A stretch of 5,371 nucleotides of DNA from Candidatus Hydrogenedentota bacterium (GTDB taxonomy: Bacteria; Hydrogenedentota; Hydrogenedentia; Hydrogenedentales; SLHB01). A program made the position numbers and the translations under genes. Positions 1 through 5,354 of the stretch are shown in pieces (within the stretch, counting starts at the first letter, position 1; the number at the start of each line of letters is the position of its first letter). The notes below the pieces were generated by a model. That model did not search any database. It had not been told where the DNA came from and was given only the letters and a program-made list of their open reading frames with translations. The DNA is taken from positions 1 to 5,371 of the forward strand of contig PUOI01000483.1 in the NCBI GenBank assembly GCA_003552765.1, written 5' to 3'.

Positions 1-16
1 CCACCGCCCCTTTTTT

Positions 17-108
17 CCGTCCCTTCAGGACGGACATGCGGGGGGGACGTCCACCCTGGGGCTGCGCTTCGCTTGCCCCACGCTACTTGCTATCGCGCCT
101 CCGGCGCG
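17..108. repeat. Cluster of GC-rich inverted repeats, possible interspersed repeat end
   Basis: Four self-complementary units follow one another. CCGTCC (17-22) pairs with GGACGG (28-33) across five bases. GGACGTCC (45-52) is a perfect palindrome. TGGGGC (57-62) pairs with GCCCCA (75-80), with an inner GCG/CGC stem. CGCGCC (94-99) pairs with GGCGCG (103-108) across three bases. A run of six T (11-16) precedes the first hairpin. No convincing open reading frame fits here. Such dense small hairpins in a non-coding gap are typical of REP-like or other interspersed repeats, but one copy cannot prove repetition. On neither strand does a hairpin have the downstream T-run expected of an intrinsic terminator. 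Confidence 0.45.
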
Positions 109-274
109 TCTTTCGCCCACCACTCTGCGTCAAGCGCGTTTTATCTGAGCTGTTCCCATGATCCATGTGTGATAACAACTTACACCCAACCTTCAGGCCG
201 GAACTACGGTCTATCGAGTGAGCGGCCGTCAAGGCCATGAATCGTATGGCCTCATAGGCCAATGCCCGCAGCCT
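109..274. other. Non-coding stretch with overlapping GGCC palindromes
   Basis: No gene is supported here. An 83-codon minus-strand reading frame crosses the stretch, but it runs through the terminator hairpin and the repeat cluster and resembles nothing recognisable. The visible structure is a set of overlapping inverted repeats around GGCC. AGGCCAT (232-238) pairs with ATGGCCT (246-252), and GGCC recurs at 224-227, 233-236, 248-251 and 257-260, so several alternative small hairpins are possible. No tRNA, known riboswitch or CRISPR pattern was seen. Confidence 0.4.
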
Positions 275-321
275 AGACGAAAAGAACCGCGCTCCGGGTT
301 GTGAAGTGACCCGGAGCGCGG
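275..321 (-). terminator. Intrinsic terminator of the exported TPR-like gene
   Basis: A perfect 13-bp inverted repeat (287-299 with 309-321, arms CCGCGCTCCGGGT / ACCCGGAGCGCGG) has a 9-base loop. Read on the minus strand, the stem is followed at once by TTCTTTTCGTCT (286-275), a U-rich tail. It starts 37 bases past the stop codon of the minus-strand gene, the normal place for Rho-independent termination. The plus-strand side of the stem has no T-run, so it should work in one direction only. Confidence 0.85.
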
Positions 322-358
322 GATGAGATGTCACGGCGCGGCTGTTAGCGCGAAGGGA

Positions 359-2005
359 TTAAAGCTGCCCGGGCGCTCCCTCGGCTTCTTGCTGTTGCTG
401 CAGTTGTTGCTGCTCCCATTGTTGCTCCTCGACATCCGCTTCGTTCAAGGCCTCCTGGACTTCGTCCAGCAGCTCTTCTTGATCGCTGGCGAAGGCGTCG
501 TCTTCCTCCACCGGGATCTCTTGGGCGATGTCCTGCGCCAAGCGATAGTAATCCCGGGCCGCATCGAAGTTCTGCGCATCAACGGCATCGCGTCCGTCGG
601 CCAGCGCCTCATAGGCATCGTCGAGCAGGCGCTCCACGCCCCGGCGCACGGCCACCTCGATTTCCCTGAGCCGGTCTTGCGCCTGGTTGTGGTGATCCGG
701 GAAATCGTCATCGACCGAGTCGTACAGTTCACGTGCCCGGAAGAATGCCGAGAAGGCGGCGCCGTAGTCGCCCGCGTCCAGATCGGAGCGGGCCTCCTGG
801 AGCACGCTTTCGGCGCCGGACATGATTTGCGTGACCATGCGGAGCTGCTCCCTGCGCTCCTGTATCATGGCGTTTACCTCCCCCATCAGCTCCGGGGCTT
901 CATCGTCGCGCGGATCGTACTGAAGCACCCTGCGGAACGCCCATTGCGCCTCGTCAAGGGCGTCCTCGCGTTGATCGGGCTGTCTTTCTGCGGTGGCCAA
1001 TGCATCCAAGCCCACGTCCATGAAATGGCCCGCGAGCTTTTGCGCAACCCTGCGGCGATCCGCGCCGTCCAAGTTCAACGCATATTCCCATTCGCGCACG
1101 GCCCGCTCGTGGTCGCCAAATCGGTAAAACGCATCGCCGATCTCTTCAAAGGGCGCATACAACCCTGGATTAACGCGCTCGAATTTCCTATAGGCCCGGT
1201 CGGCCGCGCGCCGGCTACCGCGAACGTTCAGCACATACTCAATCTCGTCAGTGTAGAACCATGCCAATTCTTCCGCTGAGGCGGGTTGTCCTTCCAATGG
1301 CGGGTCGCGGCGCAAGACCGTGTGCCACGCATCCGCCACTGCCTCAATGGACGAACTGAACAAGCGCGGCGCCGCGTTGGACAAATACCCATCGTAGCCG
1401 CGTCTTTGCCGGTAATCGCTGGCGATGACTTGCATGGCTTGCTGGTGAAAAGCTCGTTGATGCCGGAAGTATTCGGTGGGAACCTCTATTGGCATCCGCC
1501 CTTGCCGGCGGGCTTGAAACGAAAATTCGCGAAGGCGTTCCTCGACGTCCTGATTGATTTGTTGCGACAAATTCTCCTCGGCTTCCGTCCTCGGAAAACC
1601 GTAAGGGAACATCAGATTTGCCACGAGAGAGCCCAGTGTTCCCATGCGATAGGCGAAATAACTGCCCGTTCCTTCCTCCTTCGCGGCTCGGAGAAGATGG
1701 ATCTGGCGTTGGACTTCCGCGATGGCCCTCTCCTCGGACAAGGGGGGCGAAACCTCGCGTACAGCGTCCAAGCCTGCCTGGGCTCCGCGAACGACATCGC
1801 CATCGTAGATCTGGGCGCCTGGTCTATACGTGTCGTCATGGCCCAAGGAGCGGAACGCTTCGGAATGAACGCGCCGCGTCATGTGGATGCCCGTGCTAAT
1901 GATGGCTCTCTTCGCGTTCGGCCCCCACGCCAAGGCCTCAGAAGCTGGAAACAGGGCCAGCAAGGTTACCACGGTCATCGTGCGTAAAACCGTCTTTCTT
2001 TTCAT
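359..2005 (-). CDS. Exported WGP N-terminus protein with TPR-like helical repeats, function unknown
   Basis: This 548-residue protein is not one I can name. Residues 1-26 form a Sec signal peptide: MKRKT basic start, hydrophobic core to about 19, and an ALA cleavage site. The mature protein starts Trp-Gly-Pro, with no lipobox, so it should be periplasmic or secreted. Residues 27-240 are a mainly helical domain with a YFAYRMGTLGSLVANL segment (116-131). Residues 245-370 look like degenerate TPRs, best at 284-315 (FEEIGDAFYRFGDHERAVREW). Two similar helical units follow (about 405-435 and 470-501), then a Gln-rich tail (528-539). TPRs usually bind proteins, so a scaffold role in the envelope is an inference. 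An N-terminal Trp next to Gly recalls zinc-dependent phospholipase C and S1/P1 nucleases, but no HxxxD motif is visible before residue 240, so enzyme activity is doubtful. The ATG at 2005 is preferred over a GTG at 2017 because of its Shine-Dalgarno sequence. The gene is monocistronic, with its own terminator. Confidence 0.85.
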   Translation of the reverse strand: MKRKTVLRTMTVVTLLALFPASEALAWGPNAKRAIISTGIHMTRRVHSEAFRSLGHDDTYRPGAQIYDGDVVRGAQAGLDAVREVSPPLSEERAIAEVQRQIHLLRAAKEEGTGSYFAYRMGTLGSLVANLMFPYGFPRTEAEENLSQQINQDVEERLREFSFQARRQGRMPIEVPTEYFRHQRAFHQQAMQVIASDYRQRRGYDGYLSNAAPRLFSSSIEAVADAWHTVLRRDPPLEGQPASAEELAWFYTDEIEYVLNVRGSRRAADRAYRKFERVNPGLYAPFEEIGDAFYRFGDHERAVREWEYALNLDGADRRRVAQKLAGHFMDVGLDALATAERQPDQREDALDEAQWAFRRVLQYDPRDDEAPELMGEVNAMIQERREQLRMVTQIMSGAESVLQEARSDLDAGDYGAAFSAFFRARELYDSVDDDFPDHHNQAQDRLREIEVAVRRGVERLLDDAYEALADGRDAVDAQNFDAARDYYRLAQDIAQEIPVEEDDAFASDQEELLDEVQEALNEADVEEQQWEQQQLQQQQEAEGAPGQL

Positions 2006-2010
2006 TACCC

Positions 2011-2015
2011 ACCTC
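2011..2015 (-). promoter_or_regulatory. Shine-Dalgarno deciding the ATG at 2005
   Basis: On the minus strand GAGGT lies five bases before the ATG at 2005-2003. The alternative GTG at 2017 overlaps this element and would have no usable ribosome site. The ATG also gives a clean signal peptide beginning with a basic MKRK. Confidence 0.75.
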
Positions 2016-2045
2016 ACTCAGTTGCGGTTGTATGGCTGGTTCCGC

Positions 2046-2055
2046 CCCATATGGG
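2046..2055. promoter_or_regulatory. Perfect palindrome CCCATATGGG, possible operator
   Basis: A 10-bp perfect dyad sits about 40 bases before the start codon of the minus-strand gene, flanked by GTTCC (2039-2043) and GGAAC (2054-2058), which are also inverted. Dyads of this kind can bind dimeric regulators. If the TATAAT promoter at 2176-2171 is correct, the site lies within the transcribed leader, so it might equally be an RNA hairpin or chance. Confidence 0.25.
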
Positions 2056-2170
2056 AACAACTCTTGCCGCGGGCTCACATCGGCTACGAGGACCCGCCTT
2101 CTCCTGTGAATTGACACACTGCCCGGCCCGCGCTTTGAAGGGCCACACAGCGCGTCTTCCACCCCGCGCC

Positions 2171-2199
2171 ATTATACACGTTTACCCCTATGCACTCCA
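2171..2199 (-). promoter_or_regulatory. Candidate sigma70 promoter for the exported protein gene
   Basis: Read on the minus strand, 2176-2171 is a perfect TATAAT. A weak -35 match, TGGAGT (2199-2194), lies 17 bases upstream. Transcription would begin near 2164, giving a leader of roughly 160 bases before the ATG at 2005. The AT-rich box stands out in a GC-rich region, but the poor -35 leaves the call moderate. Confidence 0.45.
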
Positions 2200-2329
2200 C
2201 TACTCCCCGGTATTTCAAGTGGAAGGATGGCGCGTAAGGTAGCAGCGGATGGTGGCGAGTGTCAATACAACGCACCCTCGGACGGCGCAATGGACCTTCC
2301 CTTTTGCCGGGGGCAACCGCCCTGGAAGC

Positions 2330-2364
2330 CGCTGGACTCCGGGACCGTCCGGCGCTGTTTTTTT
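2330..2364 (+). terminator. Intrinsic terminator upstream of gpmI
   Basis: CGCTGGAC (2330-2337) pairs with GTCCGGCG (2347-2354), an 8-bp stem with one T-G wobble and a 9-base loop. After CTG comes a run of seven T (2358-2364). This is a classic Rho-independent terminator on the plus strand. No plus-strand gene precedes it within the window; everything to its left is the minus-strand gene or gap. It may end an unrecognised small RNA or antisense transcript, insulate the gpmI promoter, or act as an attenuator if transcription starts farther upstream. Confidence 0.65.
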
Positions 2365-2392
2365 GCCAGATGCGGCCCCAATTCTATATTAT
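2363..2392 (+). promoter_or_regulatory. Candidate sigma70 promoter of gpmI
   Basis: TTGCCA (2363-2368) matches five of six bases of the TTGACA -35 consensus. It is followed after 16 bases by TATATT (2385-2390), or after 18 bases by the overlapping TATTAT (2387-2392), each five of six for TATAAT. The predicted start is about 2397-2400, giving a leader of about 100 bases. The -35 box begins within the T-run of the preceding terminator, a compact terminator-promoter arrangement. Confidence 0.55.
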
Positions 2393-2397
2393 GGCGG

Positions 2398-2437
2398 CGC
2401 TCCGGGCGCTGGGGTTGTTCTGCGTGGGCCCGGAGCG
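2398..2437 (+). other. 5'-leader stem-loop of gpmI mRNA
   Basis: CGCTCCGGGC (2398-2407) is perfectly complementary to GCCCGGAGCG (2428-2437), a 10-bp GC-rich stem with a 20-base loop. Given the predicted promoter, it would sit at the extreme 5' end of the transcript. A hairpin there commonly protects mRNA from decay. It is followed by ATTTGCGGTTTT, too interrupted for a convincing terminator. The structure does not match a riboswitch I know. Confidence 0.5.
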
Positions 2438-2486
2438 ATTTGCGGTTTTCGCGGCGCCATCAATCTTCACTTCCCACCGTTACCAT

Positions 2487-2491
2487 AAGGA
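2487..2491 (+). promoter_or_regulatory. Shine-Dalgarno of gpmI
   Basis: AAGGA lies ten bases before the ATG at 2502, slightly long but usable spacing. It forms half of a perfect 10-bp palindrome, AAGGATCCTT (2487-2496). The position supports 2502 as the start rather than any codon further upstream in the open frame. Confidence 0.65.
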
Positions 2492-2501
2492 TCCTTTACG
2501 A

Positions 2502-4130
2502 ATGAGCGAATTGCGTCTTAACAAGTTGCCAAACTACACCGAGTTCCCCGGACCGGTCGTCTTACTCATTATGGATGGCGTGGGCCTCGGCAAACGCGAT
2601 GAGAGTGACGGCGTGTACCTCGCGCACACGCCGATCATCGACTCGCTTCTCGAAGAGCCCTTGTACACCCAGCTCAAGGCCCACGGCACGGCCGTCGGCA
2701 TGCCATCGGATGACGAGATGGGCAACTCGGAAGTGGGCCACAACGCCCTCGGGGCTGGGCGCGTGTTTGCGCAAGGGGCCAAACGGGTGAACCACGCCTT
2801 CGAAAGCGGGGAGATCTTCGAGGACGAGGTCTGGAAGAACGTCATGGCCCAAGCCGAACAAGGCGGAACGGTCCACTTCATCGGGTTGTTGTCGGACGGT
2901 CTCGTCCATAGTCATATCGACCACCTCTTCAAACTCCTTGACCGGTGCGCGCAGGAAGGCGTCAAACGCGTCCGGGTTCATGCGCTGTTGGACGGGCGCG
3001 ACGTGGGCGAGCGGAGCGCGTTGACCTACACCAAGCCGCTCGAAGAGAAACTCGCCGCGTTAAGCACCGACGGAAGGGATTACCGGACGGCTTCCGGCGG
3101 CGGCCGCATGATCACCACGATGGATCGCTACGAGGCGAACTGGGCGATCGTTGAGCGGGGTTGGAAGGCCCATGTGTTGGGCGATGCCCGGCCGTTTTCA
3201 TCGGCGAGCGAGGCGGTCCAGACCATGTACGACGAGAACCCTGACATTACCGACCAATACCTCGACAGTTTCGTCATCGCCGAGAACGGCAAGCCCGTGG
3301 GAACCATCGAGGATGGCGACGCCGTGGTGTTCTTCAACTACCGGGGCGACCGGGCCATTGAGATTTCCCGCGCATTCGAGGAAGAAGACTTCGACAAGTT
3401 TGACCGCGTGCGTCATCCCAAGGTTTACTATGCCGGGATGATGCAATACGACGGCGACACCGGCATTCCCAAGAATTTCCTCGTGGCTCCGCCCGTGGCG
3501 GATCGCACCGTCGCCATGTACATGTGCGCGCAAGGAACCACCAGCTACGCCATCTCCGAGACGCAGAAGTTCGGTCACGTCACCTATTTCTGGAACGGGA
3601 ACAATTCCGGTTATGTGGACAAGAACCTGGAGAAATACGTCGAGATTCCTAGCGATGACGTACCCTTTGACCAACGGCCGTGGATGAAGGCGGCGGAGAT
3701 CACCGACGCCACGATGGAAGCCGTCAAGAGCGGTGCCTACAAATTCATCCGCGTGAATTATCCCAACGGCGATATGGTGGGGCATACCGGCGTGCCCATC
3801 GCCGTGCGGATTTCCGTGGAGACGGTCGACCTGTGTTTGCGGCGGCTGTTGCCCGTCATCAAGGCGCAACAGGGCGTGGCGGTTATAACGGCGGACCACG
3901 GCAACGCCGACCTGATGTTCACGGAGAAGAAAGGCAAACGCGAACCCATGGTGGCGCACACGCTGAACCCGGTGCCGTTCACCATTCTCGATTATTCGGG
4001 TGTGAACAAGATCCACATGCGCGATGATGTGGATACCCCTGGTCTAAGCAATGTCGCCGCCACGCTCCTTAATCTGCTTGGCTACGAGAAGCCCGAGCAG
4101 TATGATGAGTCGCTGATTCATATAGGGTAA
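2502..4130 (+). CDS. gpmI: 2,3-bisphosphoglycerate-independent phosphoglycerate mutase
   Basis: This cytosolic enzyme interconverts 3- and 2-phosphoglycerate in glycolysis and gluconeogenesis through a phosphoserine intermediate, using two Mn2+ ions. At 542 residues it is of family length, slightly longer than the common ~510. All expected active-site elements are visible: D25 in MDGVG, nucleophile S76 in GNSEVGH, H136 in GLVHSH, DGRD 164-167, R281/R284 in FFNYRGDR, K356 in ETQKFGH, D424 and H428 in GDMVGH, D465-H466 in TADHGNAD, and H486 in VAHTLNP. Segments such as ASGGGRM (197-203), MDRYEANW (207-214), FWNGNNSGY (363-371) and VEIPSD (380-385) resemble the plant and trypanosomatid branch as I recall it, more than the usual Escherichia/Bacillus form. 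The frame is open upstream to 2259, but the first 81 codons are leader: the Shine-Dalgarno and the start of similarity fix the ATG at 2502. It likely has its own promoter, and no terminator follows, so read-through into the methyltransferase is possible. Confidence 0.97.
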   Translation: MSELRLNKLPNYTEFPGPVVLLIMDGVGLGKRDESDGVYLAHTPIIDSLLEEPLYTQLKAHGTAVGMPSDDEMGNSEVGHNALGAGRVFAQGAKRVNHAFESGEIFEDEVWKNVMAQAEQGGTVHFIGLLSDGLVHSHIDHLFKLLDRCAQEGVKRVRVHALLDGRDVGERSALTYTKPLEEKLAALSTDGRDYRTASGGGRMITTMDRYEANWAIVERGWKAHVLGDARPFSSASEAVQTMYDENPDITDQYLDSFVIAENGKPVGTIEDGDAVVFFNYRGDRAIEISRAFEEEDFDKFDRVRHPKVYYAGMMQYDGDTGIPKNFLVAPPVADRTVAMYMCAQGTTSYAISETQKFGHVTYFWNGNNSGYVDKNLEKYVEIPSDDVPFDQRPWMKAAEITDATMEAVKSGAYKFIRVNYPNGDMVGHTGVPIAVRISVETVDLCLRRLLPVIKAQQGVAVITADHGNADLMFTEKKGKREPMVAHTLNPVPFTILDYSGVNKIHMRDDVDTPGLSNVAATLLNLLGYEKPEQYDESLIHIG

Positions 4131-4157
4131 GACTTGTCGGGGCGCGATAGTATTCCC

Positions 4158-4206
4158 GCGGCGCTGGCATTTTGCAGGTAATTGCACGCCAAGATGCCGG
4201 CGCCGC
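4158..4206 (+). promoter_or_regulatory. Long stem-loop in the leader of the methyltransferase gene
   Basis: Positions 4158-4170 pair with 4194-4206 in a 13-bp stem with a single T-G wobble and a 23-base loop. The loop contains TGCA twice (4173-4176 and 4183-4186), able to add a small inner stem. No T-run follows on either strand, so it is not a standard intrinsic terminator. The structure covers the AGGT at 4176-4179, the in-frame TTG (4182) and the in-frame ATG (4194), and ends 20 bases before the ATG at 4227. It could control translation of the methyltransferase, or in DNA serve as a binding site. Confidence 0.55.
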
Positions 4207-4226
4207 CAAATGGACTCATAAGCCAG

Positions 4227-5354
4227 ATGTACACCTTCTACGAGTTCTTCGCGGGCGGCGGTATGGTCCGCGCGGCCCTGGGGAGCAAATGGGATTGCGT
4301 GTTTGCCAATGACAACGATCCCCACAAGACCGCCGCCTACCGCAGCAATTGGGGCGGGGAGTGCTTGCTTGAAGGTGATATAGGGGATGTAAGCGCTCGC
4401 GATCTTCCCGGCGCCGCGGATCTCGCCTGGGCCTCATTTCCGTGTCAGGACTTGTCCTTGGCCGGCGTGGGAGCGGGACTAAACGGCGCGCGTTCCAGCA
4501 CCTACTGGCCGTTCTGGGAACTCGTGCGCGAACTTCGAGCCGAAGACCGCGCGCCACGGATGCTGGTCCTGGAAAACGTCTACGGCGCCTTGGGCTCTCA
4601 CGGCGGCAAGGATTTCGCCGCGATCGCCAAAGCGCTGGCGGAGGGCGGATACCAGTTCGGGGCGATGATCATCGACGCCGCTCTTTTTCTGCCGCAATCC
4701 CGTCCGCGTCTGTTAGTAGTGGCGGTGGATGAGCCTGTTCCGGTTTCAACGGGCGTTGCGCGGGATGGCCCCGATTCCCTCTGGCATCCCAAGGCGGTGG
4801 TGGATGCGCATGACCGGCTTCCCACGGCGATCCGGCGGAAGTGGGTGTGGTGGAGCTTGCCCTGTCCTAAGCGCCGTCGCATGGAATTGGCGGACATCGT
4901 GGAGGGGGAACCCGTGGGCGTCCCGTGGCATGCGCCGGAGGAGACCGCGCGGCTTCTATCGATGATGACGGAGGTGAACCAAGCCAAGGTGCGCGAGGCG
5001 ATGAACGCCGGGCGTCTCGTAGTGGGCGCCGTATACAAACGGATGCGGCAAGGCGTGCAACGGGCGGAGGCGCGGTTTGACATGGCGGGCTGCCTGCGTA
5101 CCCCCGCGGGCGGGTCCAGCCGGCAGACGCTGCTCTTCGTGGAAGGCTCCCGCATTCGATCCCGCCTACTCACTCCGCGCGAGGCCGCCCGTTTGATGGG
5201 ATTGCCCGATGAGTACATTCTCCCCGCGCGTTACAACGCCGCCTACCACCTCGCCGGCGACGGCGTCGCTGTCCCCGTGGTGCGCCACTTGGCCGAACAC
5301 CTCTGCGAACCACTGCTGGCGCGGACAAACCACGGAATGGAGACCGCGAAATGA
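4227..5354 (+). CDS. C5-cytosine-specific DNA methyltransferase
   Basis: This enzyme transfers a methyl group from S-adenosylmethionine to carbon 5 of cytosine in a specific DNA sequence. Motifs run in canonical order in the 375-residue product: I, EFFAGGGM (6-13); II, NDNDPHK (28-34); III, GDIGDV (50-55); IV, ASFPCQDLSLAG (69-80) with catalytic C73; VI, LENV (115-118); VIII, QSRPR (157-161). A target-recognition region spans roughly 165-288, followed by CLRTPAGGSSRQ (289-300), motif IX LTPREAARLMGLPDEY (315-330) and motif X HLAGDGVAVPVV (341-352). Motif X has Asp where Asn is usual (GNGV). In-frame TTG (4182) and ATG (4194) lie upstream, but they fall in a stem-loop, and this family usually starts just before FYEFFAGGG, so 4227 is chosen; its ribosome site is weak (GGA at 4212-4214). 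Its stop overlaps the next gene by four bases, which suggests a restriction-modification or defence operon. Target sequence unknown. Confidence 0.93.
   Translation: MYTFYEFFAGGGMVRAALGSKWDCVFANDNDPHKTAAYRSNWGGECLLEGDIGDVSARDLPGAADLAWASFPCQDLSLAGVGAGLNGARSSTYWPFWELVRELRAEDRAPRMLVLENVYGALGSHGGKDFAAIAKALAEGGYQFGAMIIDAALFLPQSRPRLLVVAVDEPVPVSTGVARDGPDSLWHPKAVVDAHDRLPTAIRRKWVWWSLPCPKRRRMELADIVEGEPVGVPWHAPEETARLLSMMTEVNQAKVREAMNAGRLVVGAVYKRMRQGVQRAEARFDMAGCLRTPAGGSSRQTLLFVEGSRIRSRLLTPREAARLMGLPDEYILPARYNAAYHLAGDGVAVPVVRHLAEHLCEPLLARTNHGMETAK
5339..5342 (+). promoter_or_regulatory. Shine-Dalgarno of the downstream gene
   Basis: GGAG lies eight bases before the ATG at 5351, ideal spacing, inside the last codons of the methyltransferase gene. 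Together with the ATGA overlap this supports a real, translationally coupled gene. Confidence 0.7.

Larger units (their letters stand above)
2006..2501. other. Divergent intergenic control region
   Basis: This 496-base gap separates the minus-strand exported protein from gpmI. No real gene is seen. A plus-strand frame stays open from 2259 into gpmI, but it is explained as a chance upstream extension, since gpmI has its own start signals. From left to right the gap holds a CCCATATGGG palindrome, an isolated plus-strand TTGACA (2111-2116) with no good -10 box, a minus-strand TATAAT, an inverted repeat TCCACT/AGTGGA (2196-2201 with 2218-2223), a small TTGCC/GGCAA hairpin (2304-2316), and then the terminator, promoter and leader stem-loop listed separately. 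Confidence 0.6.

Noticed and set aside
83..334. 83-codon minus-strand frame near the left edge
   Set aside because: It spans the terminator and the repeat cluster, has a low-complexity Arg-rich end and no similarity I recognise.
323..1279. 318-codon plus-strand frame opposite the exported protein gene
   Set aside because: It lies wholly antisense to a gene with signal peptide, Shine-Dalgarno and terminator. Its Leu/Val/His/Arg-rich product looks like a GC-driven shadow and begins at the terminator hairpin.
1286..1987. 233-codon plus-strand frame opposite the same gene
   Set aside because: Antisense shadow with no recognisable domain and no ribosome site evidence.
2111..2139. TTGACA at 2111 as a plus-strand promoter
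   Set aside because: The -35 is perfect, but the best box at 17-base spacing is TTTGAA, only three of six matches, so it is not called as a promoter. It remains the best guess if a small RNA ends at 2364.
2259..2501. 81-codon N-terminal extension of gpmI
   Set aside because: The extension crosses the terminator, promoter and leader hairpin, has no family similarity, and the ATG at 2502 has a Shine-Dalgarno and the family's normal N-terminus.
2227..2505. Small plus-strand frame beginning at ATG 2227 after GGAAGG
   Set aside because: The purine-rich element abuts the ATG with no spacing, and the frame runs through the terminator and overlaps the gpmI start. The product has no recognisable feature.
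3198..4016. 272-codon minus-strand frame inside gpmI
   Set aside because: Antisense to strongly conserved iPGM catalytic motifs. The His/Val-rich composition is typical of a shadow frame.
4134..4153. TTGTCG and TAGTAT as a promoter for the methyltransferase
   Set aside because: Only eight bases separate the two hexamers, too short for sigma70, and each matches only four of six.
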